In this document: positions 34,358 through 47,583 of the stretch, piece after piece
How positions within the stretch are numbered: position 1 is the stretch's first letter
Layout of the letters: each line of letters starts with the position of its first letter
Source: Knoxdaviesia capensis
Taxonomy: Eukaryota; Ascomycota; Sordariomycetes; Microascales; Gondwanamycetaceae
Length of the DNA stretch: 64,000 nt
Direction: 5' to 3'
NCBI GenBank assembly: GCA_001510575.1
Contig: LNGK01000006.1
Coordinates: forward strand, 1,607,565 to 1,671,564
The notes under the pieces: generated by a model
What the model saw: the letters and a program-made list of their open reading frames with translations, nothing else
Database searches by the model: none
What the model was told of the DNA's origin: nothing
Position numbers and translations under genes: made by a program

Positions 34358-37148
34358 ATGGCGACGAAGGTGCCTATCGTCTCGCCAGTACCCCAGAACG
34401 TGCCCCAGGGCTATACAATACAAATGGACGCTGCACCGTCCCGGTCGTCGGGCTACTTTCCAGCCATGCCTCAAACGCTACAGCCCGATCTGTCCGTGAA
34501 CCCAAACCAGCACCAAATGTCGCCACTATCCGACGCACAAGGCCCGTCGGCCGTGCACCACGGCCGGTTCAACGAAGAATGGGACGCAAGTCAGCGCGGC
34601 AGCTCAATTATTGAGTCGCAAGGAATTCCCGGTGCCGGCCTGCAACGGTCGTACTCGGTGAACTCCAGCATCGGGGCCGGAGACGACGTTGCTCCTCCCG
34701 TCCGCTCGAACACCTTGCGAAAGAAGGCTTCAGTGCGACGAAGTGCGAGTCTCAAACGTGTTGCCAGCAGGCGCAGTATGAATGCGGGCAGTGTTAGGAG
34801 TCTGGCCTTGCAGTCTACGTCGGACCCTGATGAGGCCCATAGCGTTTTTCACTGCCCCATTCCCACAAACGCCAATCCCACCGAAGCTCTCACTAGCCGA
34901 TTTCAGGGTAGGTTGAGGTTTATATCTCCAGTTCAAAAACAAACACCTTCAAAATTGGCAAAAATCAACTAACCAATCGTCTTTTTTGTCTTCGCAGCCT
35001 GGAGAAAGGTTCTCAAGGACCTGATCGTGTACTTCAAAGAAATCCAAAATCACTATGAGACTCGCGCCAAGGCCGCCCAGAAACTTGCAAATGCCGCCTC
35101 CAATTTCCACTCACAACCGGGCTTCCTCAAATCCGGCGGCCTCGAAGATGCCATGCAGATAATCCGAAATTTCAACCGCCAATCCATCTCCGAGGCAGCC
35201 AAGGCCCGTGAAATCGAAGACGACGTCATCCTGGCCCTCACCGGCCTGCGCAGTGATCTCCAGCAGAAGATCAAGGAAATCAAGAACCTATCAGGTGATT
35301 TCAAGAACTCTGTGGAAAAGGAGATGGAAAATACCCGCAAGGCCGTGAATGCGCTCCAGGAAGTGCTTGGTCAGAGCGACCTCGACCCGGCGTCGACTAC
35401 TGGCAAGCAGGATCCATATCTCTTGCGCTTGGCTGTTGACCGGCAGGTTGAACGCCAGATCGACGAGGAAAACTATCTCCACCAGGTAAATATCACCCTG
35501 TATCCTCGGTTCCGTAGTTCTTTCTCGTATGGGAGATTGTTCAGCTCCAGGCCATTTTCTAACCACTTGTTCCTTCTCGTTCTACAGGCACATTTGAACC
35601 TCGAGAAATCCGGTCGCGAGCTGGAGTCGATCGTTGTTGGCGAGGTGCAGAAAGCGTACAATGCGTACGCGGGAATCCTCAAGCGGGAGGCAGATGCCGC
35701 CTATGCCACAATTGACGAGCTCCGTAGCGGGCCGATCTCCATGCCCAAGGACCACGAATGGATGAGCTTCACCCGCAGCTCCGACCAGATCGTGGATGCC
35801 GACCTCCCAGTGCGACTGGCTGAGCAGATGCACTATCCTGGCCAGGACCACGTCTCGGCCCAGGAGATCCGCGCTGGACTGTTGGAGCGCAAGAGCAAAT
35901 ATCTCAAGAGCTACACCGCAGGATGGTTCGTTACTTCCCTTCCCTAACGTGGTGCGAGCCTGACCACAATTTACTAACATCTGATGTCGTGCTTCCTTGC
36001 GCAGGTATGTATTGTCTCCGACACATTTACACGAATTCAAGTCGGCAGACAAAGGCCAGGCTCCGGTTGTATCGCTATATCTGCCGGAGCAAAAGCTGGG
36101 GTCGCACTCGGTTGAGGGTGCATCGTCAAACAAGTTCATTCTCAAGGGTCGGCAAACCGGAACCATGCACCGTGGACATACGTGGGTGTTCCGGGCGGAA
36201 AGCTACGACACCATGCTAGCGTGGTACGAAGACATCAAGGCGCTTACGGAAAAGTCGCCGCAGGAGCGAAACGATTTTGTGCGTGGCCACGGACGCAGCA
36301 ACAGCCGGGCATCCTACATGTCAGCCAGCAGCGATGGTGCTGAAGTTGAGGATGAGGACGACGAGGTCCCGTTTTCCGCCCCGTCAAACTTTGATATGAA
36401 CGGCAGTGGACGCGTGGACTCTACGCGCCGGCCGAACACGGGTGGAAGATTCCCATCCGATATCCAGGTCAACGCTCAGCGCGGGCTGCAAGCTCTATCT
36501 ACGTCAAGTGTTAGTTCCGGATCGCCAATCAACGATCGCCTCGATAGCCTTGCGCGGACCGGAGCGTATGTCGGCAGCAGCGGGTCGGTTAACGCGGCAG
36601 CCGGGCGCGACCGTGGCGAATACAATCAAAATGGAGCCAGCACCTATAACTCACAGAGGCGATACCCGGCCGTTGTAGGATATGGCAGCACGGCGCGAAC
36701 GCCGCTGGAAATGGCCAAGTCGCACGCAGCCATGATCCAAACCGAGGCGCAGGCCGATGGAGTCAACCCGTACACCAATGAACCGATCTCGGCGTACGGC
36801 AACCAGACGGTGTCGTCGCAAGGCGATACGGCCGAGGATAGCAACACCACTGGCAGCCCGAACTACCTGCTTGCCGGCAACACACGCGCCGGGTCCCTCG
36901 CCAACGAGGTTCACGCGCCGGCCGGAGCGCCGTCGTCGCGGGTGTCACAAGACTATCCTGAAGAGCTAGGCCTTCCTCCTGCTGCAGTGGCGGCTTTGGC
37001 CACGGGGGCAGACTTGAAAAAGTCGCGGGTGGCGGTCCTGGCTGGCAACGGCAAGTCGGCCGAGTCTTCGTACGATAGAGTGCCGTCGATGAGCAGCGAG
37101 ACGCACCTGCATATTCCCGGCGAGTTTCCCAAGACGCCTGGTGATTGA
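34358..37148 (+). CDS. SLM1: Slm1/Slm2-like BAR-PH protein, TORC2 effector
   Basis: Four exons (34358-34907, 34998-35485, 35588-35925, 36005-37148) encode 839 residues. Residues 1-180 are disordered and Ser/Arg-rich (RKKASVRRSASLKRVASRRS, likely phosphosites). An F-BAR-like helical region runs from about 184 to 440 (AWRKVLKDLIVYFKEIQNHYETRAKAAQKL-type start). A PH domain follows at about 443-565, from AGLLERKSKYLKSYTAGWYVLSPTHLHEF to TWVFRAESYDTMLAWYEDI. The tail is long, acidic then Ser/Gly-rich, and disordered. Slm proteins bind PI(4,5)P2 at the plasma membrane, take Ypk kinase to TORC2, and act on actin, sphingolipid control and eisosomes. The 102-nt intron 2 has no in-frame stop. The start is the first ATG; the open frame continues upstream without one. 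Confidence 0.9.
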
Positions 37149-37990
37149 TAGGCGCTGGCGATGTCGGCGAGGATTTTTGGTGGGCCAGCAAGTGTGATGG
37201 ATTTATGTGGAATTTGGAATTTGATCATCGTATTTTTTTGTGTCAATGGGCGTTTCTGCTTTCCAATCAGCATCATCATCACCATTACATGTATGTATCT
37301 TTGCATCGGGAGAGTCCTGGAGGGTCGGCCTGCATAAGCTGAGTCCTTTGTTGTATGTTTCCAGTTTGAGTCTCCCTATTTTTTTCTCTCATACCCTGGT
37401 GTTAGCCAGAACATCGGCGTTAGGTTCTTGTATATTGAAGCTGTTTTTTTTTCTTTCAATTGTGTCCCATCTACCATGATGTTGGCGTCCTGTCTTTCAA
37501 TATCGACCCAGGACGGCGGGTTGCGAGTGTGCATTATCGATGGTCTCGAAAGAACCCTTCCCCCCCACATGTTCGATCACTGGGTCAAGTGCATGGCAGG
37601 CGAGGACCGGGCGAAGGCGGTTGAGGAGATTGTTGGTTGAGGAGGCAGGTGTTAGAAGATGACGGTGTGTATGTGCGTGGAAAGACATGTAGATAAGACG
37701 GGGCCGGCGAAGTCCACGGTGAGTCCGTTGGGAAGCATCACGAAGGATGCAGCGCATCGGCAGACAGCTATCTGGCGTTGTCAGGGGCTGACAGGATCTA
37801 GTCGACAAGATAAAGAGAAGAGTGTAAGTGGAGGGTGGAGTGGGGCCCGGCAGGCCCGGCAGGCCCGGGCATACCAAACCGGGGTACTCCGTGCCGTCTA
37901 GCGAAGCGGAGATAACATGCATTGACCCGAGATAGTGAGAGCCATGTATGTACGAGAACATATATCGAACACCGAGATCGGAGAGACATG

Positions 37991-38042
37991 AGGAAGAAGA
38001 AGAAGAAGAAGAAGAAGAAGAAGAAGAAGAAGAAGAAGAAAA
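37991..38042. repeat. (GAA)n trinucleotide repeat
   Basis: About 17 tandem GAA units, nearly perfect, followed by an A-run. It falls 0.85 kb past the SLM1 stop. Purine-only GAA tracts can form triplex DNA. It produces artificial poly-Glu or poly-Ser/Phe open frames. Confidence 0.95.
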
Positions 38043-41000
38043 AAACATATTGATGTATTGGAAGCATGTGGGTAGTGGGTTCAGCCCACGGGAGGATGCG
38101 AAGCAGAGAAGGAACAGTCTCGAACGTCCCACCCCGGGATTCAGGCGCGTCCGGCCATGGACGCGGGAGGCCGCCGACGGGCCACTGCCACGCAGATGCA
38201 AGGAAGGATTGTTAGAACAAGCGAGGAACGGAAAGAACCAAAAGGGCAAGAATAGCTACGGTCCGAAGGAACCAAGAAGGAAGCAAAGGAAGGGAAAGGG
38301 GAAGTTGGAGAAAGAAACGGCCTCGCGTCGCGAAGGGGACAAGGCTTCGGGGTTCTAAATATGCAGGTGAAAGCGCGAGCGACAGCGGAACAAGACGACA
38401 ATTTTTTTTCCTTTTTCTTTTTGCTTTCTACCGACCTGTAGTGGTTGGTTCCAGATCCTGATCAGCGCGGTATCGCAGTGGGCGTCTCTCCGGCCCGAAG
38501 AAGCAAGAACCTTGACTTCAGCGCAACGGTCATGCAAAGGTGAAAAAAAGCTCGGGCGGGACACCCACTTCTATTATTATCATTTTTCCTGGGCTGCGTA
38601 CGGGTCGACCGCCATCGGCAGCCTCCGATGGACGCAATTGGGGGGTGTGGGGGTTGGTTTTCGTTTCCCCCTCCTCGCCTACCACTGCTCTCCCGCGCAT
38701 CCAACACGCAACCGACGTCTTGTTTCCGGGGGTGGGAGGGGGGCCAAGGCTGACGGGAGTTTGATTTGGAAAAGGCTCTTCGCGACTGAGGATCCAGGGC
38801 CGGCCGACTTTGACCTGACTCTAAGATCGCCCAACGACCAATACCAGCGGCGGGATTTGCTTCTTGTTTGGCGAAGAGGCTGAAGCCTCAGTCGTCTTTC
38901 GATCGAAAAAAAAACTTTCTTTGATTATTGCCTTCTAGGAGGTCGATCCGATGCACGGACTGGACTCCATCCAGCGTGAAAGTCATCAGTATCACCAATT
39001 AACACATTCACCCAAGCAAGCCAGCCAGCCAGACGCGAGATGAGGCCGAGAGAGAGGGGGAAGTTCCCGTTCACAGCCTTCAGGAGTCCTCCTATCTTCG
39101 TTCGTGTGGGGGAAGATGGAGCACGGTGGCTAGTCTTTAAGTTCGCTTGCCCTATGTGGTTCTCCTGCCCACGGGATTACGACATCCCCGAGTGGGTTCT
39201 TTTCTCGAGTTGTGACGGGGGCAGGCCCAGGGCCACGCGGGACAAGATGCCGGCCGTCTGTTATTTTTGGCTCCCGACGTCTCTCAGCTGCGGCACACGT
39301 GTTTGTCCCACGACAGAAAGAAAACCACGCACCGGAACAGCCAGCGATGATCCCTCGACCTCGTGCGCCAGACTCACCCCCAGCCCAGGCCAACCACGTT
39401 CGTAGTCAACGCGGAGGAGAGAGACAACCCGTGTGTCGTCGTCCATGTGCGTATGCCGTGATATGAGAGACACCGCCATCAGCGGACACAGTTTCAGGCT
39501 CGTTCAGGCCCAATAAACGCCACCTCTTCGCTGTCTGTCTGTCTGTCTGTTGTGTATTGCCTTTCCCCCCTTCTCTTTTCCCCGTTGAAGAGCATCCCGG
39601 CACCTCCATTCATTCAATCTGGGCTGTCCTCGTGCCTGGTGCCCCTAGCCGATCTCCGCCTTCTCGTCCCACCCACAAAGTGCGTGCCAACGCCCAGCGT
39701 TACGAACAAGAATTCGAGTAGCCTCGTCCTCCCATGAGGCCGGCCCTCGGAAAAATACAGGTCCGCCCGGATATTTCCCCGGATGGCTGCGAAAGCCATG
39801 CTGAAAGGGGCTTGGGCTCGCACGACGTTACTTTGTTAACGTGCAGCATGATGAAAGGTTTTTTTATTTTGTCTTTTCTTTAACTTGCTCGTCTGCTGCA
39901 GGCCGGTCCGATCACCGGCACGACTCACTGCCATGTGTAGACGGACGGCGTCGACAAGAACCACCCCAGCAGCATACTGCGGCATCCGGCGGCATCGGAT
40001 TCAAGCGTCTCCAGCTAGCCTCCAAGGGTAAAAGCAGCAAGCAGGTGGCATTCTAGAAATGGCGGCCTAAATACCAGCAAATACGAGAAAGTGAGACCCC
40101 GAGAATTTTCTGTTTGGTTTCCTCCCGGCCGGGCGATGCTTTTTTTCTTTTTTCTTCTTTGCATTGCTGGTGGTTTAGCCGTACGGAGACGGAACGGCCG
40201 CCACTGCCAATGGACACAGATCCAAGGCCGGCCCGGAGTGCCTGTTCTAGGACAAATCCGGTCATCTATACATTTGGTCAATTTCAACGTACGAGGAGCA
40301 TTTCTGTGACGCCGGTTGCTGAACCAGCGCTGACCTCGGCCAATGGCTCATTTGGTGATTACACTCCATCGGAGATCCCCTCCACGGTTAGCATTCCTCG
40401 GGAACGTCGCTTGGCCTTGGTTGTTATAATTTTCGAGTCTTACAGAATGAAGGAGGCGAGATGATGTGGAATGCCACACTGGCTGAGAATGTGTGTGTAC
40501 GTCGATCTCCGCCACACAGCACCAAATTAGCAGAACCACTGTTTGCCAAATCTGGGTCTCCTGAATAAGTGATGTCGAGAAGTTCTGTAATCCGGTCTAT
40601 CAGATTACAACTGGATTACATACGATCTCAGTGTTCGAGAAGCCATATCGAATATCGTGGACTTGGTGGTCCTCCCTGAACTCGTGGCGCCTCCATTCAA
40701 CACCAGACCGATCACAACCCTGACCCTAGCCAACAATCTCCCACCAACCGTCGTGCATTCCCGCCTTGTGATATCAGTTGATTATTTATTGCACCTTATC
40801 CGAGCCCACACTTACCCAAAGAGGAGTATGCATATCGTGCTGGCTAGGCCACTTCCGGTCCAGCTACCATCACATCCTAACTAATAGTACCGTGCCTAAG
40901 GAAGAACTGCCTGCAGTGCGCTATCCAAGCGAGCACACATCATCCCTGACCGGGGGTGTGTGGATGTGTGATAGAGGGTTTCCAACGCGGCTGTTGAAGG

Positions 41001-44000
41001 CTAACGAAATTAGATTTTTTTGTTCGTTTGGGCTCTTTTTGGATGTTCGACGTGCCTGTTGGAACTTGCTAAAACAGAGTGTGCATGGACCGTGGTCCTT
41101 GACGAGAGGGCATTCCCCCTTATCTGAGATTTGACACCAGGCGCGGGACGGAGAGTCAAAGTGAGAGGCAGATGGCGAGAGGGAGTGGTTTTCGAGTGTG
41201 TGAAAATATACCAAATGCCCAGGAGGAGACCAAGGCTGAACCCAAGAGGCTAGAGTTTACAGTAGTTAGTCTCCCCCCCTTTTGGATATCTCACACCAAT
41301 GGGCAGACAGACATCAACGCGGTATTGGCTGCAGTCCAGCGTATCCTTTTTTGGCCTGATTTGGGTATCTTTGACGAGATATATTGAATCCCAAAGAGGA
41401 TCGTGCTGGTCGCCGTCCGTCTTATCGTCGTGCCCTGTGCGAGAGCTGTACTGTACTGTACAGTACTTGTGGACAACGCTGGGGAGAAATGCCGAGGATG
41501 AGATATCAAACGACGGGCTCCCGAAAGAGACAGAAGATGCCTATAATTTAAGGACCAAGAGATGGGCATGCGACCCTGAGCTAGAAACAGCTTAGGCTGA
41601 GCTGGGCTGTTCTTGGGAGCCCTAGCCGTGAGATTCTGTTTCTCGTCCCTCTGTTTCCGAGCAGATCTGAGCCCATCTTGAGATTGAGTTAAGAAGCAAA
41701 GTGTGTATAGTACAGTATAGTACGAGTGTGTACTGTACATAGACTTGAAGAGAGTTGGCCACCGGGCCTTCTGTGATGATCGTGTTGGCCAGGAAATGTG
41801 GCAACAGAAAAGAAACACGCAGAACGAAACAACACCACGGAGAATGAAGAGATAACCAGGAATGGGGGAGTTTGCTCAACTAAAATAAATGTGAAATCGA
41901 ACCCGCAAAAAAGAGTCCAATCGAACTAATCCCTGATGTGGTCTAGGGGGAAATCAATTTGGTGTAACTTCTTTCTCTTTGCATCCATTCCCACCAGTGG
42001 CAGTATTCCCGTGCCGCGATAAGCTTCGAAATCTGGTTCTGGGGAGGAGGAAGACACAGAGAAGAAAAAAATAAAAATAAAGACACACCGACTTTGGCGA
42101 TAACTTAAATTCAGCAAAAATACCATGGCAAAGATGGAGACAGAACCACCGAATAAGCAAGAAAAGAGGTCAGGGCCTGAGGAAAACCTCCCCTCCGAAG
42201 CACTTTTGTATCGTACTCCAGTTTCATCAGATTTCGCCGCCGTACGTATTTTGTTGTTATTTCCTGTTCGTTGAGGGTCGATTACGGGGAACGGTGGATG
42301 TTGGTGGTGGCTCTTTTTTCCTTCTCTCCTTTTCTTTTTTAATTTTTTAATTGATTTAACTTTTTTCCTTTCGTGATACGATGATTCATTACATGTTCAG
42401 ATTACGGGGGAGTAACATGGGGGGGCGGGGCGAGCGAGCAAGCCAGCCAGCAAGCCAGCCCAGCCCACTTGTTGTCAGAGAGAACAATCAGTGAGGTGTT
42501 TTTCTGCACAACCGACATCAAACAGCTGACAACTTTCTTACCGTGGTTGCGGCTGAGAAGCAGCCTATCCGGCCAATCAAGCCCGGGAGAAGGGGGGTGG
42601 CTGATATGCTGTTGCGACTCTTCATACGGTATAGGCAGAGAGAGGTGAAGAGTGAGACCCAGGCGGTCTTTTTTCTTCTTCTTCAACCAGCGTCCCCCAG
42701 CAGTGGACGAACTCATTGCACTTGCTGGTCGTAGAGGGTTATAACGAATCCTTCCTGGGGGCGGCGAAGGAAAGATGGAGTGAGGTGGGATTTGCACGGG
42801 AGGGGGCACATGCAGCCGGAATAATTTGGAACAGGACGGACAGGGTGCGTGCATTTTTATACGGGGGACTGACAAAAGGGAAAAGAAAGATAACACGCGC
42901 GGACCAGTGGTGCAGTAAGTAATAACATGAACTGCAAGTACCGTGAGGTCGAGTGTTACTACCCACCACCGCTATTCATCTCCGGGGCTTGATGGGTTGA
43001 TCCCGGAAGATGAATGCCGCCCCGGCAGTCGGTGATAATTTTGTGAAGTGACGGAATGACGGTGATGGATGATGGCACTCTTTGCCCGTGGTCTCCTTCA
43101 CATTCTCGACGGAGTCCTCTCTGTACAACGGTGCATACTGTTCACTGCAGTATAGTACTGAACATGCTGATACTCAACTTAATCCGTCTCCCCTTAGCCC
43201 AGCCTCAGACACTCATTCATTCGCCCTCTCCAAATTCCTTATCCGCGGCCGTTCACTGGTCCAAGGGCCAGCCGTTAGCAAGGGAAAAGGAACCATGAAA
43301 ACCAAACAGCAAAAAAGCCCCCAAAGAGAAAAAGAACGGGGTCGCAACAGCCGAGCCAGCGGCCAACCCCGGTTCCTTTCTGGGTTTTCTCTCGTGCTTC
43401 CTTTTGGTCGGTGCAGCTTTCGGCAGCTCCGATCTAGCCCCTAGCGGGAGCCGGCGGACATATGTACCGTTCTTGTGTGATCCACATACAGAAAATACCC
43501 TGTGGGCCAACGGTTCACTACTGTAGCTTGCACAACTTATCTTCGAGCCCGGGTGTTTATTTAATATAGCGAACGTTATTCTAAGTGGGAAACTAGGAAA
43601 AGGAACGACTTATTCACACCCCTCCCCCCCGGAGTTCTGTTATCGGTGGCCAATTAGACGACGCCCTACCGTCCGGTTAACGTCGAGCGTTGAAGCTGTC
43701 TGTATAAGACAAGGTCCACTCTCTCTCTCAGGCGTGTTATAGTGCTGGAAGGTATACCGTGTATATGAAATTGTGTGTATTTCTTTTTGGCCTCTCTTTC
43801 GCTGTCCTCCGTCTGACATATCTGGGACACTTGGCTTGGCCCTGGCCTCAGCTTCTTCGAGTGTGTTTCTGTTTCGGTATGAGGACACACACAGCAAGGG
43901 ACAACAAAAAGGGAGACGGACAGACACGGAACGGCGAGATCCTGTCAGGAGACCCGATACAGCTGAAAACTTTTGGAGAATCCCGAATCCTGTACTGTAG

Positions 44001-46566
44001 TTGGAGATGATCGGTGCTCATACGATGCATAACAAGACAGGAAAGAGAGAGAGAGAGAGACCACCCCGTCCCGGCTGTTCGTTGCCGGGTGCTTCCCACT
44101 CTCCCCAACACCGCGTGTAACTGCTCCATGCTCTAGCACCCATTGCGAACCACTACTATCAAATGTGCATTCCATCTGGTCCTGCCAGATAGCCACGCAC
44201 CCACGGCTGCGTTATCAGTACCGGTTTGGTCTGCCAAGCCAAGCGTTTAGCGAGAGGCCCTTGACCATCAGCCCTTTCAGTGCCCTTGGCTGTGTTGGTT
44301 GATACCTCGAACGGATCTCGTTTGTATTGGGATAAGGCCATCCGGCCACGCCTTGGTGCCCGCCCAGACGGCATCGTGCACCTGCGTACGTGTGAACGAG
44401 TGGTGACGGCTGACTGGTGGTGACTGTGCGAGAGAAGGGCGGGCGTGTGAGCCACTTATTTATTGGTGTTCTCTCTCCGCCAACCTGAACATGCAGGCAT
44501 GCTTGCATGCATGCATGAGTTAGTTGGCCCAATCCAGAGGGACACGCAGGTTGTGTAGCTGTCACTGTCACTGTCACCTCCAGCTCTTAGAAGCGGTAAC
44601 AGGCTCGGATGGTGGCCCTTGGGACTATGGATACTGTAGATAGACCGCCCAGACACCATCAATACTTCCTCATCCAACAACCGCTCATGCAGCGAGATGA
44701 AGGAGGGGTGTGAAGGACAGATAGTCAGTGTCCCGATAAAGGCGCTTCCGCCTCGAACCAGAGCAGAGCAACAATAAAAGCACAAGAAAAAGCAACGGTG
44801 GATGTGATATGTCAGACCGGTTGGGGTTATGTTTGCCCAGGAAATGAGAGAAAAAAGAGAAAAGAATACACCCGCCAGACCTGGTGTGTGCCATCTTGGT
44901 CGTGGCCCACATGCGAGCTCTTGACGTGTTGCTGCTGCAGCTGGGCATTTTCTCAGACCTCTGGTGTCTTGGCTCTGCTCACGCACCTCGAGCCTCTGCA
45001 TCTTCTCCCCCACGTTTGCTGGTAGGCGGCATGCACGCAAGCTCCGGGACCTGGGGGAGGGAGGAGGGGAGGGGGCAGTCTTTTTTTCGTGACGGGCGTT
45101 GGCGGGCTTTCATGTCACCACGTTTCTGACGGTACAGGCAAGGAGGTGTGTTTCCCCATCTTCCCGCAAGATGGAGCATTGTGTGCGGCGTGCATGTGTC
45201 TAGAGGAAATTCCCCTGCGATTCCTGTCAACCATGGACAGGACAGGCTCGATGAATCGGCGGATATGTGACGCCCGCGATGCCCGGGAGTGGAGGGAGGA
45301 TGAATGGTTGGGAACGGGCGGAGGCGGAGACCTATGAGAGCACAGCAAGATCGGATTGTCTCCCGCCCACCCACAGCCTGACTACTTGTGTAGAACATGG
45401 CATCTTGAGGGGATTGAAAATGTCGAATCCAGACAGGAAGAAAAGGTACCTGATGAAGGCAAAGCACACATGCCAGAGACACGAATCCAGGCCCAGCCTG
45501 CACGCACGCCACTGCATAACACCACGAACTGGATCTGCGTTGAACGCCATCGACGGACGTGTTACAAGAGAGAGCAAAAAAAAAAAAAAAGAAAAAGTTT
45601 CGAGAGGCAGAGAGCTTTGTGGATGTCCCGATCTGACAAAACACTTTCCTGGCCAACCGCCCTCCCCCTTCATCGACGAAATAATCTCACATCATTCTCG
45701 CCTATCACCAAGAACCAGCTCTCCCAAAAGCGCCAGCGAAATCGGCCCTCCAGACATCTCGGCCACTCGCTTCATCTGCCTCTCTCAAGGTCCTTTAGGA
45801 AATAACAATCTGGAGATAGTTCAGTTTTTTCTTTTTTCTTTTTCCAAGCGTCTATTGCATCCTGCATCTGCGCAAAGAAAAAGATCCCTACTGTACATCT
45901 CGTCAAGCCGTTTCGTGGGCATTCAGCCCCGAGAGCGCGAGGTGAAGCCTTTCCAAACGGGGAGTCACCGACGAATGGTGCATGATATGTACAGTACAGT
46001 AGTTATCTCCAAGTTACAGGAGCCCCCGCGCGGCCATCTCCCGCCCACCACCAGCCCACTGAAACGCGAGAAGAGCACGAAGGGGGCAGTACTGAACATT
46101 GCTGTAGCTGTACTGTAGTGGTGCCTAGGCACACCAGACACACTCAGCGCAGCAGATCCGGATTTCTCTGGGCCCGGGCCAACTTTTTTTCTGGGGCTGG
46201 ACAAGGGTGGTGCAGGTGGAATCCGCCGAGATTTCTGTCTGTCGGCGTATTCCCTTCTTCTTCGCCTCTGCCGCGCCATCTCCACTTTTATGTATCGTCC
46301 GCACACACCCAATTACAGACGCTGCATACAGTATATCCCATTTCTGCGTGTGCGTTCAGTATGTGTTTGTGTTTGTATGTGTCCACCCCCGCGAGAGCCC
46401 GGTCCATCCGTTAACACTACCACCCATACTACCACCGCTGGATAGCACCTGGGCTTGAGTTTGGCTCCTGATGGGGAATGGCGGTGATTCCAGCCCCAAC
46501 CCAACCCAAGAGTCTACCCACACGCCCCCCCCCTCGCTCGTCGGTGGTCTTCTCTATCTGAAGCTA

Positions 46567-46652
46567 AGAGATTATCGGTTGCTGAGTATTATCTCCCAAG
46601 CAAACCCAAAACGAAAAGAAAATAACGAAGCTGTCTCAAATTGGACTGATAA
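46567..46652. promoter_or_regulatory. Cluster of three HGATAR (AreA-type GATA) sites
   Basis: CGATAA (46572-46577, minus), AGATAA (46589-46594, minus) and TGATAA (46647-46652, plus) fall within 81 bp, about 1.2 kb upstream of the purine permease ATG. HGATAR is the binding site of the nitrogen regulator AreA, and the A. nidulans azgA gene is nitrogen-controlled. Function here is inferred. Confidence 0.4.
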
Positions 46653-47583
46653 TGCACCTGGGACGACCGCGCACACACACACACTACCACCACTCGGTCC
46701 ACCTCTTGCTGTACTGGCCGTCCACTTCCGCTCCCTCCCACTCCCACTCCCCCCCCAATCCTCGCGTCTTTGGGGAATCCGCCGTGTCCAGTTCTTTCGC
46801 CTGCTGCTTGTTCTCTCAACCCTCTCGCCTCCTCGCCCTCGGCCTTCTAGCGCCTGTGTCGGGCTGGACCCCATCCATCCATCTTGGGAGACTAATATCC
46901 ACAATTCTCGTAGTCTGCCGGCCGTATCTCCCACTATCTTGAAATCTCCAACATGGCTAGACCAGACCATGGTGGGATACCCAAGGTAACTCTACCTAGC
47001 TTGGGGGTAGCCCTGCAAAAAAAAGGTCTGGCGAGGATGCACTCACATGTAACTCTCAATGGGCAAGCAATTGCTTTATCGGAGCTTGCAGATGTGTGTG
47101 TCTGTCTGTGTGTCTCTCGCTCTATCTATCTTCTATCAGTTCCTTGATGCTGTCCCTCCTGTCACCCTAGTTCCTCTCCATTTCTCCTGGAGGATATAAT
47201 ACCCCCCAGTGTTCCCCCAAAGTTTCTCATCTTCCGTCCCTTTCTTCTGTGTCTCTCGCTCTGTGCTCTGTGCTCTGCTCGGCTGCTCTGATTCCTCTTC
47301 TGGCTTTGCCTGCTCGACGCCTCTTCTTGTTTCTCCTTTTTTCCCTTTCTTGCCCCTCCATTGACAAGACACTGTTCTTATCCTGTTGGGTATCTTTTCT
47401 CCTTTTTCTTTCTCTCCATCTGCTTCTTCGCCTTCGAAGAGCTGATCCTGCCTTCGCACTCCAAAGACCCTCGATCCTTGACACATCGAGTTGTTCAACC
47501 AACACAACAATTTGTCCTATCTGAGAGATTGACTAGAGGAAAGACTCCTACTACAAAAGAAGCATAAACGCTTTTTTTAAAGG

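Noticed and set aside
34019..34972. TTG-started longer form of SLM1
   Set aside because: No in-frame ATG exists upstream of 34358; the extension is noted as a finding but not annotated as coding.
37948..38358. Open frame with a poly-Glu run
   Set aside because: It is made by the (GAA)n microsatellite and has no conserved content; the opposite strand gives poly-Ser or poly-Phe frames for the same reason.
44456..45656. Overlapping 194- and 225-codon reverse-strand frames
   Set aside because: They have repeat-driven Phe and Ser runs and no domain, and overlap forward frames equally long; chance is the simplest reading.
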